Shown here: positions 28,675-37,419 of the stretch, in pieces
Numbering within the stretch: the stretch's first letter is position 1
Layout: each line of letters begins with the position of its first letter
Assembly: GCF_000364605.1 (NCBI RefSeq)
Contig: NZ_KB822575.1
Location: 544,237-608,236, forward strand
Length of the DNA stretch: 64,000 nt
From: Nocardioides sp. Iso805N
GTDB taxonomy: Bacteria; Actinomycetota; Actinomycetes; Propionibacteriales; Nocardioidaceae
Reading direction: 5' to 3'
Made by a program: the position numbers and the translations under genes
The notes under the pieces: generated by a model
Told to the model about the DNA's origin: nothing
The model's database searches: none
Seen by the model: only the letters and a program-made list of their open reading frames with translations

Positions 28675-29916
28675 TCACCGGCGGCCGTGGAGGGGTGTCT
28701 GGATCTTGCGTCGGAAGCGGTAGTCGCCGGTGGCGAGTCTGATAGTTTCGCAGGTCGGGTCGTGGGCTTTGTGGTGGTGGTGGCCGCAGAGGAGGGCCGC
28801 GTTGGTGAGGTCGGTGGGTCCGCCTCGGCTCCAGGGATTTTCGTGGTGGGCGTCGCACCAGGTGGCGGGCACGGTGCAGCCCTCGGCGCGGCAGTGCTGG
28901 TCGCGGATCTTGAGGGCCTTGCGTTGCGCTGGCGAGAAGAGGCGTCTTGCTCGGCCGAGGTCCAAGGGCTCGGATTGGCCGCCGAGGACGGTGGGGATGA
29001 TCGCGGCGGTGCAGGCCAGGCGTCGGGTCTCGCCTGCGCTGATGGGGGTGTTGCCGAGGGTGGCGGTGCCGAGGTCGCTGCGCAGCTGGTCCAGCGGGAT
29101 GGTCACGAGGATGGCGGTGGCGTCCCCGCCGTGAGCCGGGAGACCCTCGCTGCCCACGCACTCGAGGAGCTGGGCGAAGGCGTCGGCGAAGAGCCGGTTG
29201 CGTGGCCGGACGCGTCCGTCGGCCTCCAGAGCGGCGACCCTTGGTTGGGCGAAGGCCTCCAGGAGCGTGCGGAGTCGTTCGCCGACGGCTTCGGGGATGA
29301 TCGCGTGGATCCGGCTCATGCCGTTGCCGTGGTCACTGATCGTCAGGGTCGCCTTCGCCTGCGCCTGATCTTCCAGTCGGCGGATCGCTTCGGCCTCGGC
29401 GGCTTCCGCGACCTCCGGTGCGACCACCTCCAACAGATGCGCCGCCAGCTGGCGGAGGTCCTTGGGGCGGTGCTGGGTGGCGAGGTCGCACAGGTGCGCC
29501 TCCGCGCGTTCGATCACACCAGCCGGTAGGTCCTCGGGCAGCGCGGCGAGCCCGTCGAGGATGACCCGGGCATGCTCGAGACTGAACCGCCCGTCGGCCA
29601 AGGCGGCCCGCACCGCCGGCCGCTGCTCCAGGCCGCCCGCGAGGGCCAGCGCCGCGTGCGCGGCCCGGCTGTCGGCGACCTCTTGGGCGACCAGCCAAGA
29701 CGCCACATCCCGTGCACCGATCTCCTCGGCCACGTCCTGAGCGCTGGCGAGGACCCGGAGTTCGAGCTCTTCGAGGCGGGCCCGGAGGCGGCGCAGGGCG
29801 AGGATGGTGGCGGCTTTGTCGGTGGTGGAGAGGAAGATCGGATTCGCATCCGCAGCCTCACTCAGGGCAGCATCGATCGCGACCACTGTGGTCTGGATCT
29901 GATGCATGGTCACCAC
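28675..29916 (-). CDS. DUF222-HNH endonuclease (13E12-type)
   Basis: 413 residues of the DUF222 plus HNH family that is multicopy in actinobacteria. Residues ~40-300 form the all-helical DUF222 region. The HNH domain is at ~345-390, with CRAEGC, CDAHHENPWSRGGPTDL and LLCGHHHHKAHD giving two metal-binding Cys, the catalytic His pair and the terminal HHH. The start is uncertain: GTG 29916, GTG 29913 and ATG 29907 lie within nine bases. A LexA-type box sits just upstream, in line with SOS control of related mycobacterial genes. The natural role of the family (nuclease, possibly mobile) is unresolved. Confidence 0.9.
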   Translation of the reverse strand: MVTMHQIQTTVVAIDAALSEAADANPIFLSTTDKAATILALRRLRARLEELELRVLASAQDVAEEIGARDVASWLVAQEVADSRAAHAALALAGGLEQRPAVRAALADGRFSLEHARVILDGLAALPEDLPAGVIERAEAHLCDLATQHRPKDLRQLAAHLLEVVAPEVAEAAEAEAIRRLEDQAQAKATLTISDHGNGMSRIHAIIPEAVGERLRTLLEAFAQPRVAALEADGRVRPRNRLFADAFAQLLECVGSEGLPAHGGDATAILVTIPLDQLRSDLGTATLGNTPISAGETRRLACTAAIIPTVLGGQSEPLDLGRARRLFSPAQRKALKIRDQHCRAEGCTVPATWCDAHHENPWSRGGPTDLTNAALLCGHHHHKAHDPTCETIRLATGDYRFRRKIQTPLHGRR

Positions 29917-30248
29917 CCGAGAGAATCGCTTCGAACACGTATTCGAACACTATCAACTCAGATGAGGCCGCACAACCCTCTTTTGAGGGCATGCCGCACG
30001 AAATCCTCGCCGTACCCGATCACAAGCGTGGTGGCCCGACGCAACCGATACGAACCCACCCAACCCAGCCAAGACACGTGACCACGCTGGTACCGGCCCA
30101 CGCTTCTCGTTTGTCTTCAAGGCCCCCGCCAACCGCAGCGCCTCGACAAGCTCGGCGGACGTTGCTCGGCGGGCGGTGTTCGGCGTACGTGGGCGAATCA
30201 ACGCGCGAAAACTGACCCCTCAACCCGCAGAAACTGACCTCTCGACGG
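29917..30248. other. 332-bp intergenic region without a supported gene
   Basis: The left end holds the LexA-type box of the DUF222-HNH gene. The right end has two copies of AAACTGACC (30209-30217 and 30231-30239) 22 bp apart, followed by related CTC sequence, just downstream of the leftward gene ending at 30249. Small open frames here have no family signature or ribosome-binding site. Confidence 0.5.
29932..29945 (-). promoter_or_regulatory. LexA/SOS-type box upstream of the DUF222-HNH gene
   Basis: On the coding strand the site reads CGAAT-ACGT-GTTCG, one base off the actinobacterial SOS consensus CGAAC-N4-GTTCG. It is extended on both sides to two TTCGAA motifs. It lies 16-30 bp from the first possible start codon (29916), where LexA binding would cover the promoter. 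Confidence 0.65.
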
Positions 30249-30677
30249 TCACCACGCCACTTCGCGGTCGTCAGGCATCCGCCCGCGCCGCAGGAACACC
30301 GCAAGCGCTTCCTCACCGGCCGCGCGGAGGTTTCGCCAGATCGGCAGCAGCTGGACGTCGGCCAGCAGGGGGAAGTCGTGCGGCAGGTGCTCGGCGGCGC
30401 GTTCCCAGACCGGTTCGAACATCTGCAGCGCCTCGCCCTCGGCGGCGTCGAGGACGGGCAGCGCGGCCAGACTCGCGAACAGGTCGTTGCCGACGCGGTC
30501 CTCCCACTGGTTGATCACCTCATAGGGCACATAGGCGATCGGAACGTCCAGCTCGAAGGCCAGCTGCTGCTCGAAGGAGGAGACCAGCCCCAGGTAGTCG
30601 ATGATGCGGTTGCGGGCGCGCTGCTGCCCCAGCCGATCACCCCGCGCCTCGCCAGGAGACGCGTCCAGCGCAGTCAT
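30249..30677 (-). CDS. Hypothetical protein, acidic, no recognised family
   Basis: 142 residues from the ATG at 30677; an alternative ATG at 30686 is in frame. The sequence is acidic, with blocks NRIIDYLGLVSSFEQQLAFELD, PYEVINQWEDRVG and FEPVWERAAEHLPHDFPLLAD. It has no signal peptide, membrane segment, metal motif or nucleotide-binding motif that I can see. It is predicted mostly helical and cytoplasmic. It stands divergent from the GNAT gene and upstream of the DUF222-HNH gene by 332 bp. Coding is supported by GC-rich third positions and a protein-like composition; function is unknown. Confidence 0.65.
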   Translation of the reverse strand: MTALDASPGEARGDRLGQQRARNRIIDYLGLVSSFEQQLAFELDVPIAYVPYEVINQWEDRVGNDLFASLAALPVLDAAEGEALQMFEPVWERAAEHLPHDFPLLADVQLLPIWRNLRAAGEEALAVFLRRGRMPDDREVAW

Positions 30678-30791
30678 GGACCCCATAGTGGCCGAGGGAC
30701 CGCGCGCTGGATAGCGAAGCGGGCACCTTGCGGCGAATCTTTAGCCATCTCCCAGACAGGGCGGTGGCACGCGTGTGGCACGCTGGCCGGC

Positions 30792-31226
30792 GTGCTCGTC
30801 CTCGCCGTACCGTTCCCCGACCTCGATCCCCGGCACGCGTACGCCGCCTGGCAGCTTCGCCAACGGGTGTTCGTCCTGGAGCAGGCGTGCCTCTATCCCG
30901 ACCTCGACGGCCGCGACACCGAGCCCGGGACGACGCACGTGCTGCTGCTGACCGACGACGACACCCTCGCGGGCTATGCGCGCGTGCTCGACGACGGCTC
31001 GCACTGGCGGATCGGCCGGGTCGTGCTCGACCCGGCCCACCGCGGCCAGGGGCTGGCGGACCGGCTGATGCGGGCAGCGATCGAGGCGGCCGCTGGCAGG
31101 GATGTGGTGCTCGACGCGCAGTCACCGCTGGCCGGCTGGTATGCCACCCTCGGCTTCGCCGTCGATGGGCCGGAGTTCGTCGAGGACGACATCGCGCACA
31201 CCCCGATGCGGCTCACGCGGCGCTGA
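30792..31226 (+). CDS. GNAT acetyltransferase, ElaA-like
   Basis: 144 residues from a GTG. The acetyl-CoA pyrophosphate-binding loop is in RIGRVVLDPAHRGQGLADRLM (HRGQGLA as Q/R-x-x-G-x-G/A). The N-terminal AAWQLRQRVFVLEQACLYPDLDGRD and the C-terminal LAGWYATLGFAVDGPEFVEDDIAHTPM are the conserved ends of the ElaA subgroup. The acceptor of ElaA-type enzymes is not established. Its last 14 bases overlap the convergent MBL-fold gene. Confidence 0.88.
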   Translation: MLVLAVPFPDLDPRHAYAAWQLRQRVFVLEQACLYPDLDGRDTEPGTTHVLLLTDDDTLAGYARVLDDGSHWRIGRVVLDPAHRGQGLADRLMRAAIEAAAGRDVVLDAQSPLAGWYATLGFAVDGPEFVEDDIAHTPMRLTRR

Positions 31227-32253
31227 AGAGGTCTCCCTCGGCAGCGGTGGTCCGGGTCGCCAGCCCACGCGCCACGATTACGTCGAGGTGCGCGAGCGTC
31301 TCCAGCACGGCCAGGGAACCGTTGAACATGTCGAGAGTGTCGAACCGGTGCTCGTGGCGGGTCCAGGGCAGCTCGCCGGCCACCTGGTAGGCGGTGGACG
31401 GGTTGGCCCGGATGGCCTCCAGCGAGAGCGCGAGCCGATGCTCGTGGTGCTCGAGCAGCTCGTCGACGCGGGCATGCACCGACGGCGCCACCGGGCCGTG
31501 AGCGGGCAGCAGTCGCAGGTCGGGCAGCGCACGCATCCGGGTCAGGGACGCCATGAAGTCACGCAGCGGCGTGGCCGTGCTGGCGGGCTCGAAGCCGATG
31601 GACGGCGTGATCGTGGGCAGCACGTGGTCGCCGGAGAAGAGCAGCCCGGCGTCGTGGTCGGCGTACACGTAATGACCCTGGGTGTGCCCGGGCGTGTGGA
31701 TCGCCGCGAGCGAGCGCTCGCCCACCGTGATCGTGGTGTCGCCCTCCAGCCAGATGTCCGGATCGCGCCAGTGGCTCGGGTCCTGCACCGGCCGACCGAC
31801 GTCGCCCCACCTCTCGATCAGCGCCTGGGCGCCGGAGACCTGCAGGTTGTGCAGCATCGCGCCCTCCTCGCCGCGCTGCACGAGCTCCAGGGTGGCCCGC
31901 TCACCCGAGCCGAGCCTGACCGTCGCGCCGACCTCCGTCCCGAGGACGGCCGCGAGCGAGTAGTGGTCGCGATGGACGTGGGTGACCAGGAAGTCGGTGA
32001 TGTCTCCGACGCCGGCGCCGAGCAGGGCCAGCCCCTTCTCCAGCGCCTCCCGGCCCTCGGGGACCGCCCAACCGCCGTCCATCAGGGTCAGTCCCGAGGG
32101 CGTCTCGACGGCGTAGACGTTGACCGCCTTGAGGCCGTCCATCGGCAGCGGCAGCGGGATCCGGTGGATCCCCTCGGCGACCTTCCAGGCGCCCGGCTCG
32201 GCCCAGTGCTCCCCGGAGTCCGGCGACACCGCCTTCGACGTCGGCACGCTCAT
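31213..32253 (-). CDS. MBL-fold metallo-hydrolase
   Basis: 346 residues from an ATG overlapping the upstream membrane-protein stop by ATGA. The metallo-beta-lactamase core is clear: TLMDGGWAV, the zinc motif THVHRDHYS (HxHxDH with Tyr after it), PGHTQGHYVYADHDAGLLFSGDHV and LLPAHGPV. A C-terminal helical extension of ~90 residues (HHEHRLALSLEAI, TRHEHRFDTLDMF) resembles LACTB2/YflN-like hydrolases acting on thioesters, lactones or RNA. The substrate cannot be chosen from sequence. Confidence 0.9.
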   Translation of the reverse strand: MSVPTSKAVSPDSGEHWAEPGAWKVAEGIHRIPLPLPMDGLKAVNVYAVETPSGLTLMDGGWAVPEGREALEKGLALLGAGVGDITDFLVTHVHRDHYSLAAVLGTEVGATVRLGSGERATLELVQRGEEGAMLHNLQVSGAQALIERWGDVGRPVQDPSHWRDPDIWLEGDTTITVGERSLAAIHTPGHTQGHYVYADHDAGLLFSGDHVLPTITPSIGFEPASTATPLRDFMASLTRMRALPDLRLLPAHGPVAPSVHARVDELLEHHEHRLALSLEAIRANPSTAYQVAGELPWTRHEHRFDTLDMFNGSLAVLETLAHLDVIVARGLATRTTAAEGDLFSAA

Positions 32254-32696
32254 GCCGCGCCCCCTTGGTTCGGTGGAGTCTTCTCGTGTGTCCGATGCAG
32301 CCACAGCAACGCGGCGATCGGCAGCGCAGCCGGAACCCAGCCGTAGCCGCCGCCGTAGTCCGACCACACCGACGCGTCCGGGAACCAGTCCTTCTTTACC
32401 AGAGACAGCGTCCCGATCACCACGACCCCGGCGAGCTCGACCCACAGCATCACCTCTGCGAGCCGAGGCTTGCCGTGCGCGGCGCGGCGGATCGCGAACC
32501 AGCCGACGATGTAGGTGACGGCAGCGACCGCGGACAGGGTGTAGGCCAGCGGCGCGACATGGAACTTCGTCGAGATCTGCACCGCCGCCCGGCTGCCCGA
32601 AGCGAGGATGAACAGCGCGTAGAGCGCCATCAGGACCAGGTGCGGACCGCGTTTGGGGCGCAAGGTGCTGCTGGTCGTCGTCATGGCGGTGCTCAC
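32250..32696 (-). CDS. Small four-helix membrane protein
   Basis: 148 residues from a GTG that overlaps the stop of the upstream membrane-protein gene (GTGA), with its own stop overlapping the MBL gene start (ATGA). Four hydrophobic stretches are visible: HLVLMALYALFILASGSRAA, YTLSAVAAVTYIVGWFAI, AEVMLWVELAGVVVIGTLSL and VPAALPIAALLWL. The SDYGGGYGWVPA loop before helix four is conserved-looking. I do not assign a family. Coupling on both sides suggests a three-gene unit with the MBL hydrolase. Confidence 0.75.
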   Translation of the reverse strand: MSTAMTTTSSTLRPKRGPHLVLMALYALFILASGSRAAVQISTKFHVAPLAYTLSAVAAVTYIVGWFAIRRAAHGKPRLAEVMLWVELAGVVVIGTLSLVKKDWFPDASVWSDYGGGYGWVPAALPIAALLWLHRTHEKTPPNQGGAA

Positions 32697-33052
32697 CGGG
32701 TCATCATCAACCGTACGGCGACCACGGCCGTCGCCAGGGCCGCGACCACGACCACGCCCGAGGACCACGACTCACGCTCCTCGCGCATCGAGCCGAGTGC
32801 CACGGGCATGATGCAGACCAGCGCAGCCAGGTAGCCGACGTGGGTCGACATCGACTCCGGCCGATGCCCCTGCAACAGCGAGCCGAGCGCGCCCAGGCCG
32901 AGCACGACGCACAGCACCTCCAGGATCCAGGCCATCTGGTCTAGCCAACGCGGCCGGGGAGCACGCAGTGCCAGGCCGAGCCCGGCAGCGAGCGCGACGA
33001 TGACGGCGTACCCGACGACGATCCAGGCGATCGGTGCGAGCGAGCCGTGCAT
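32693..33052 (-). CDS. Small four-helix membrane protein
   Basis: 119 residues from the ATG at 33052, with GGAAGGA seven bases upstream. Helices are at about 7-28, 40-60, 72-88 and 98-115. A short loop, LLQGHRPESMSTH, lies between helices two and three. Unknown family. It heads a coupled run of two membrane proteins and the MBL hydrolase. Its start codon is only 16 bp from the divergent methyltransferase ATG, so the two 5' ends must overlap. Confidence 0.75.
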   Translation of the reverse strand: MHGSLAPIAWIVVGYAVIVALAAGLGLALRAPRPRWLDQMAWILEVLCVVLGLGALGSLLQGHRPESMSTHVGYLAALVCIMPVALGSMREERESWSSGVVVVAALATAVVAVRLMMTR

Positions 33053-33068
33053 GGGAGCATCCTTCCCG

Positions 33069-33863
33069 ATGACACACCCGTTCCCCGAACCCGCCGCCAC
33101 CGCCGCGCTCGTCGCCCGGCTGCGCGCGGCCGGCTGCGTCTTCGCCGAGGACGAGGCCGCTGCGCTTCTGGACGCGGCCGGCACGCCTGACGAGCTCGCG
33201 TCGATGGCCGTACGCCGCATCGGCGGGGAGCCGCTGGAGCAGGTCATCGGCTGGGCCGCGTTCGACGGGATCCGCGTGCGGGTGCTGCCCGGGGTCTTCG
33301 TGCCGCGGCTGCGCACCACCCTGCTGGTGCGGATCGCGGCCGCGTCCGCCGCTCGGTCCGTCGATTCAGCCGCAACGCGGATCTTCGACATCGGCTGCGG
33401 CAGCGGCGGGATCGGCGCCGCGGTGGCGACGCGAGTGCCGGGGGTGGAGGTGTGGGCGGTCGACGTGGACCCGGACGCGGTCGCCTGCGCCCGGCTCAAC
33501 CTGCCGCCGGAGCGGGTACTGCTCGGCGACCTCTACGCGCCGCTTCCCGACGGGCTCCGCGCCCAGGTGATCTGTGCCAATGCGCCCTACGTCCCCACCG
33601 ACGCGATCGCGCTGATGCCCCCGGAAGCGCGCGACCACGAGCACCGGGTCGCACTCGACGGCGGGCCGGACGGTCTGACCGTGCAGCGCCGGGTGATCGC
33701 CGGGGCCGGTACGCGTCTGGTGGAGGGCGGCTCGCTGCTGATCGAGACCAGCAGGGCGCAGGCGGCGCTGACGGCCGCGGCGGCGACGGCTGCGGGACTC
33801 ATCGTCACGATCCACACCGACGACGACGTGGAGGGCACCGTGGTCGAGGCCCGCCTGGCGTGA
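33069..33863 (+). CDS. PrmC-related protein (glutamine-N5) methyltransferase-like
   Basis: 264 residues of the PrmC/HemK-like group with unknown target. Features are IGGEPLEQVIGWAAF (a PrmC-type N-terminal signature), SAM motif I FDIGCGSGGIGAAVA, the acidic VWAVDVDPDAVACARLN and the catalytic-site tetrad NAPY in CANAPYVPTDAI. Canonical PrmC has NPPY; the Ala replacement suggests a different substrate or altered chemistry. An in-frame ATG at 33051 could extend it by six residues. It is divergent from the membrane-protein run and ends at a strong terminator. Confidence 0.85.
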   Translation: MTHPFPEPAATAALVARLRAAGCVFAEDEAAALLDAAGTPDELASMAVRRIGGEPLEQVIGWAAFDGIRVRVLPGVFVPRLRTTLLVRIAAASAARSVDSAATRIFDIGCGSGGIGAAVATRVPGVEVWAVDVDPDAVACARLNLPPERVLLGDLYAPLPDGLRAQVICANAPYVPTDAIALMPPEARDHEHRVALDGGPDGLTVQRRVIAGAGTRLVEGGSLLIETSRAQAALTAAAATAAGLIVTIHTDDDVEGTVVEARLA

Positions 33864-33880
33864 GCTGCGATGAGCAGAAG

Positions 33881-33921
33881 ACGGGAGGTCGTCCACCCCC
33901 CACCGGTGGACGACCTCCCGT
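33881..33921. terminator. Strong hairpin between methyltransferase and PLP-enzyme genes
   Basis: A perfect 17-bp inverted repeat, ACGGGAGGTCGTCCACC (33881-33897) and GGTGGACGACCTCCCGT (33905-33921), encloses a 7-nt loop. It lies in a convergent gap 18 bp after the methyltransferase stop and could serve both genes. Confidence 0.88.
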
Positions 33922-33993
33922 CGTTGATGAAACGAGCGAGCCTCGGAGCCATGACGCGATTTCGCAGCTTCGCCCAAAAAGCTGCTCAGTGGT

Positions 33994-35127
33994 CTAGACA
34001 AGCGTCAAGAAACCGGTGCTCTCAAAGCGGCCCAGCGCGACGAGGTACGGCGCCAGATCGATGCCGCGGCCGGCGAGCCAGGTGTCGTCGTAGTAGCTCG
34101 ACAGATACCGCTCCCCGCCGTCGCACAGCAGCGTGACCACACTGCCCGGCTCGGCACGCCGGTGCATGTCGCTGATCACGCCGAGCGCCGCCCACACGTT
34201 GGTCCCGGTCGAGGGTCCGACCCGGCGACCGAGTCGCTCGGAGACCCAGCGCATGGTGGCGATCGAGGCGGCATCGGGCACCTGCACCATGTCGTCGACG
34301 ACCCCGCCGACGAACGACGGCTCCACCCGCGGGCGGCCGATGCCCTCGATCCGCGAACCCGGCGCGGTCGGTGCGACGGAGTCGTCCAGCCAGCCCTGGT
34401 AGAACGCCGAGCCCTCCGGATCGGCCACCAGCAGCCGACTGGGCAGCCGCTTGTAGCGCAGGTAGCGCCCGATGGTCGCCGACGTACCGCCGGTGCCGGC
34501 GCTCACCACGATCCAGGCCGGGATCGGATGCGGCTCGTGCGACATCTGCTCGAAGATCGACTCCGCGATGTTGTTGTTGCCGCGCCAGTCGGTCGCCCGC
34601 TCGGCGAAGGTGAACTGGTCGATGTAGTGCCCGTCGACCTCAGCGGCCAGCGCCCGGGCGGCCTCGTAGACCTGGCCCGGCTCGTCCACGAAGTGGCAGC
34701 GTCCGCCGTACCACTCGATGAGCTCGATCTTCTCCGGCGAGGTCGTCGCGGTCATGACCGCGACGAACGGCAGCCCGATCAGGCGGGCGAAGTAGGCCTC
34801 CGAGACGGCCGTCGAGCCCGAGGACGCCTCCACCACCGTCGAGCCGGCGTGCAACCAGCCGTTGCACAGCGCGTAGAGGAACAGCGAGCGGGCGAGCCGG
34901 TGCTTGAGCGAGCCGGTCGGATGCACCGACTCGTCCTTGAGGTAGAGATCGACGCCGCCGGTCAGGCCTGGCGACCCCGGCAGCGGGAAGTGGTGCAGGT
35001 GGGTGTCTGCCGAGCGCTGCGCGTCCGCCTCGACCCGTCGGACGGCCTCGTCGATCCAGGCCCGGTGCTCGTGCGTCTGCTGCGGCATGCCAGCAGCGTA
35101 GATCTGACTCCGGCTGAGGGAAGACAT
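33994..35127 (-). CDS. PLP-dependent cysteine synthase-fold enzyme, Cds1-like
   Basis: 377 residues, fold-type II PLP enzyme. The Schiff-base Lys is in [15 protein letters not shown], the substrate loop is [22 protein letters not shown], and the PLP-phosphate Gly-rich loop is [14 protein letters not shown]. The C-terminal [13 protein letters not shown] and [13 protein letters not shown] are typical. It resembles actinobacterial Cds1-type proteins, for which cysteine desulfhydrase activity (H2S release) is described; cysteine synthase activity is the alternative. The start could be the ATG at 35127 or 35088; neither has a convincing Shine-Dalgarno. Confidence 0.85.
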   Translation of the reverse strand: MSSLSRSQIYAAGMPQQTHEHRAWIDEAVRRVEADAQRSADTHLHHFPLPGSPGLTGGVDLYLKDESVHPTGSLKHRLARSLFLYALCNGWLHAGSTVVEASSGSTAVSEAYFARLIGLPFVAVMTATTSPEKIELIEWYGGRCHFVDEPGQVYEAARALAAEVDGHYIDQFTFAERATDWRGNNNIAESIFEQMSHEPHPIPAWIVVSAGTGGTSATIGRYLRYKRLPSRLLVADPEGSAFYQGWLDDSVAPTAPGSRIEGIGRPRVEPSFVGGVVDDMVQVPDAASIATMRWVSERLGRRVGPSTGTNVWAALGVISDMHRRAEPGSVVTLLCDGGERYLSSYYDDTWLAGRGIDLAPYLVALGRFESTGFLTLV

Positions 35128-35317
35128 AGGTTGCCGGCCGCACGGACGGGAAGGGACAGCGGGCGGGCGTCATCGACGAGGCCGGAGCTCCGTCTCATAA
35201 GCGTGAGAAAGAGTCGATGACCCATCTCGCGGGTAGAGACAGCCCAGCTGACCCCACATCCAGCAGCCAGCAGCCAGCACCGGCAACAGCACAGAAGGGA
35301 GGGAGCGGCGCTTCCCG

Positions 35318-35336
35318 CCTCGGATCCGATCCGAGG
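35318..35336. promoter_or_regulatory. 19-bp perfect palindrome upstream of a small unknown gene
   Basis: Arms CCTCGGATC and GATCCGAGG flank a single C. The site ends 19 bp before the ATG at 35356 and lies in the 228-bp divergent gap. It could be an operator for the small gene or part of a 5' hairpin over its start. Just upstream a short CCAGCAG-type repeat is present. Confidence 0.45.
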
Positions 35337-35355
35337 ATCTCGCGCCGCGACTTCA

Positions 35356-35700
35356 ATGACCGACATCGATGGCATCGTCTTCTCCCAGACCCAGATCGCC
35401 CGCGGAATGCGCCCGCTGGCCCAGCACGGGACCGTCGTCGTGGGCGCGAACAAGTCCTTCTCCTTGTACGGCACCCAGGGTGACCTGATCGCGCAGGCCC
35501 CCGTCGATCAGGTCACCGCGAAGCGCGGGGTCTGGCCGTGGCGCAACATGGTGTTCCTCAACGTCGCGGGCCAGAAGTACAACTGCACGCCGGGCTGGGG
35601 CGAGAACCGCTGGAACGGCGCTGTCGGCGTGATGCGGACCAGCGCCGCCAAGGGTCTGGTCGATGCGATCGACTCCGGAGGCCGGCGGACGGCGACATGA
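35356..35700 (+). CDS. Small protein of unknown function
   Basis: 114 residues starting MTDIDGIVFSQTQIARG. The middle (GTVVVGANKSFSLYGTQGD, LIAQAPVDQVTAKRGVWPW, NMVFLNVAGQKYNCTPGW) alternates short hydrophobic strands with turns. This is consistent with an all-beta domain such as a bacterial PH-like fold, but I cannot confirm it. No signal peptide, Shine-Dalgarno or neighbouring partner is evident. It is flanked by the Cds1-like gene (divergent) and an acyl-CoA ligase (convergent). Codon composition supports it as real. Confidence 0.6.
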   Translation: MTDIDGIVFSQTQIARGMRPLAQHGTVVVGANKSFSLYGTQGDLIAQAPVDQVTAKRGVWPWRNMVFLNVAGQKYNCTPGWGENRWNGAVGVMRTSAAKGLVDAIDSGGRRTAT

Positions 35701-35769
35701 TCCGTTCCAGGACGAATGGCACCAGCGAGACCTGTTGATGCTCGGTCGGGTCGCTGACGATCGACGCCG

Positions 35770-37419
35770 TCAGCTCCCGATGCCCAGCAGCTGGGCGCTG
35801 CGCTCGCGCATCTCCACCTTGCGGACCTTCCCAGTCACTGTCATCGGGAACTCCTCGACGATCAGCACGTACCGTGGGATCTTGTACGACGCCAGCTTGC
35901 CGGTCGCGAACTCCCGCACGGCATCGGCATCGAGCCGGGCGGCACCCGCGCGCAGCCGGACCCAGGCGCAGAGCTCCTCGCCGTACCTCTCGTCGGGGAC
36001 ACCCACGACCTGCACGTCCTCGACGTCGGGATGGGTGTAGAGGAACTCCTCGATCTCGCGCGGATAGATGTTCTCCCCGCCGCGGATGACCATGTCCTTG
36101 ATCCGGCCGACGATGTTGCAGTAGCCGTCCTCGCGCATCACCGCCAGGTCGCCGGTGTGCATCCAGCCGTCGGCGTCGATCGCCTCGGCGGTCTTCGCCG
36201 GGTCGCTCCAGTAGCCCAGCATCACCGAGTAGCCGCGGGTGCAGAACTCTCCCGGCTCGCCGCGCTCCACCGTGTGTCCGGTCACCGGGTCGATCACCTT
36301 GATCTCGACGTGCGGATGCACCCGCCCGATCGTCGCCGTACGCCGCTCCAGGTCGTCCTCGACCCTGGTCTGGCAGGAGACCGGCGAGGTCTCGGTCATG
36401 CCGTAGGCGATCGACACCTCGCTCATGTGCATGTCGTTGACGCAGCGCTTCATCACCTCGACCGGGCAGATCGAGCCGGCCATGATCCCGCTGCGCAGGC
36501 TGCTGACGTCGTACGTGGCGGAGCCGGGGCCGTCCGGGAGCAGCAGCGCCTGCATCGCGATGAACATCGTCGGCACGCCGTAGAGGACGGTGCAGCGCTC
36601 GTCCTGCACGGCCTGCAGCGTTGCGGCCGGGTCGAACGCGGGCGCCGGGATCACCATCGTGGCGCCGTGGCTGGTGCAGCCGAGGTTGGCCATCACCATC
36701 CCGAAGCAGTGGTAGAACGGCACCGGGATGCAGAGCCGGTCGGCGCCGGTGAGCCTGATCGTCTCGGTGGTCATGTAGCCGTTGTTGAGGATGTTGCGGT
36801 GGGAGAGCGTCGCTCCCTTGGGGAAGCCGGTCGTGCCCGAGGTGTACTGGATGTTGATCGCGTCCTCGGGGCGCAGCGTCGCCCCACGGTCCGCGAGCGC
36901 GTCCTCCGGGAGCTCGCCGCCCGCGTCGATGAGCTCGGCCCAGTCCGGGCCGTCGAGGTAGATGACCCGCTCCAGCGCGCCCGCCTCGCGGGTCCCCAGC
37001 AGCTGCTCGACCATGCCGCGGTAGTCGGAGGTCTTGAAGGACGTGGCCGAGAGCAGCACCCGCATCCCGCTCTGGTCGACCACGTAGGCCAGCTCATGGG
37101 TGCGGTAGGCCGGGTTGAGGTTGACCAGCACGATCCCGGCCTTGGCGGTCGCGTACTGGGCGATCGTCCACTCCGCGCAGTTCGGTGCCCAGATGCCGAC
37201 CCGGTCGCCCTTGGCCAGCCCGAGGCCGATCAGTCCCCTAGCCACCTCGTTCACGGCGTCGTCGAGCTCGCGCCAGGTCCAGCGCCTGTCGCTGGCCACC
37301 TCCACCAGCGCATCGCCGTCCGGGTCACGGGCGACGGTCTCCTCCAGGTTCGCGCCGATCGTCTGCTCCAGCAGCGCGGGCTCGGTCTCGCCCCTGGCGT
37401 AGGACTCCATCGCCCTCAT
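35770..37419 (-). CDS. Fatty-acyl-CoA synthetase / AMP-dependent ligase
   Basis: 549-residue adenylate-forming enzyme. The P-loop-like [16 protein letters not shown], the A5 motif [10 protein letters not shown], the A7 [12 protein letters not shown] and the C-terminal hinge [16 protein letters not shown] are all intact, and the A10 Lys is in [13 protein letters not shown]. It should activate a carboxylate, probably medium or long chain, to acyl-CoA through an acyl-AMP. Its ATG overlaps the stop of the preceding acyl-CoA ligase by ATGA, so the two are coupled and may handle different chain lengths. Confidence 0.93.
   Translation of the reverse strand: MRAMESYARGETEPALLEQTIGANLEETVARDPDGDALVEVASDRRWTWRELDDAVNEVARGLIGLGLAKGDRVGIWAPNCAEWTIAQYATAKAGIVLVNLNPAYRTHELAYVVDQSGMRVLLSATSFKTSDYRGMVEQLLGTREAGALERVIYLDGPDWAELIDAGGELPEDALADRGATLRPEDAINIQYTSGTTGFPKGATLSHRNILNNGYMTTETIRLTGADRLCIPVPFYHCFGMVMANLGCTSHGATMVIPAPAFDPAATLQAVQDERCTVLYGVPTMFIAMQALLLPDGPGSATYDVSSLRSGIMAGSICPVEVMKRCVNDMHMSEVSIAYGMTETSPVSCQTRVEDDLERRTATIGRVHPHVEIKVIDPVTGHTVERGEPGEFCTRGYSVMLGYWSDPAKTAEAIDADGWMHTGDLAVMREDGYCNIVGRIKDMVIRGGENIYPREIEEFLYTHPDVEDVQVVGVPDERYGEELCAWVRLRAGAARLDADAVREFATGKLASYKIPRYVLIVEEFPMTVTGKVRKVEMRERSAQLLGIGS

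Noticed and set aside
29953..30201. 82-codon open frame on the minus strand upstream of the DUF222-HNH gene
   Set aside because: It would overlap the promoter side of the HNH gene, has Arg-rich shadow-like composition and no recognised domain.
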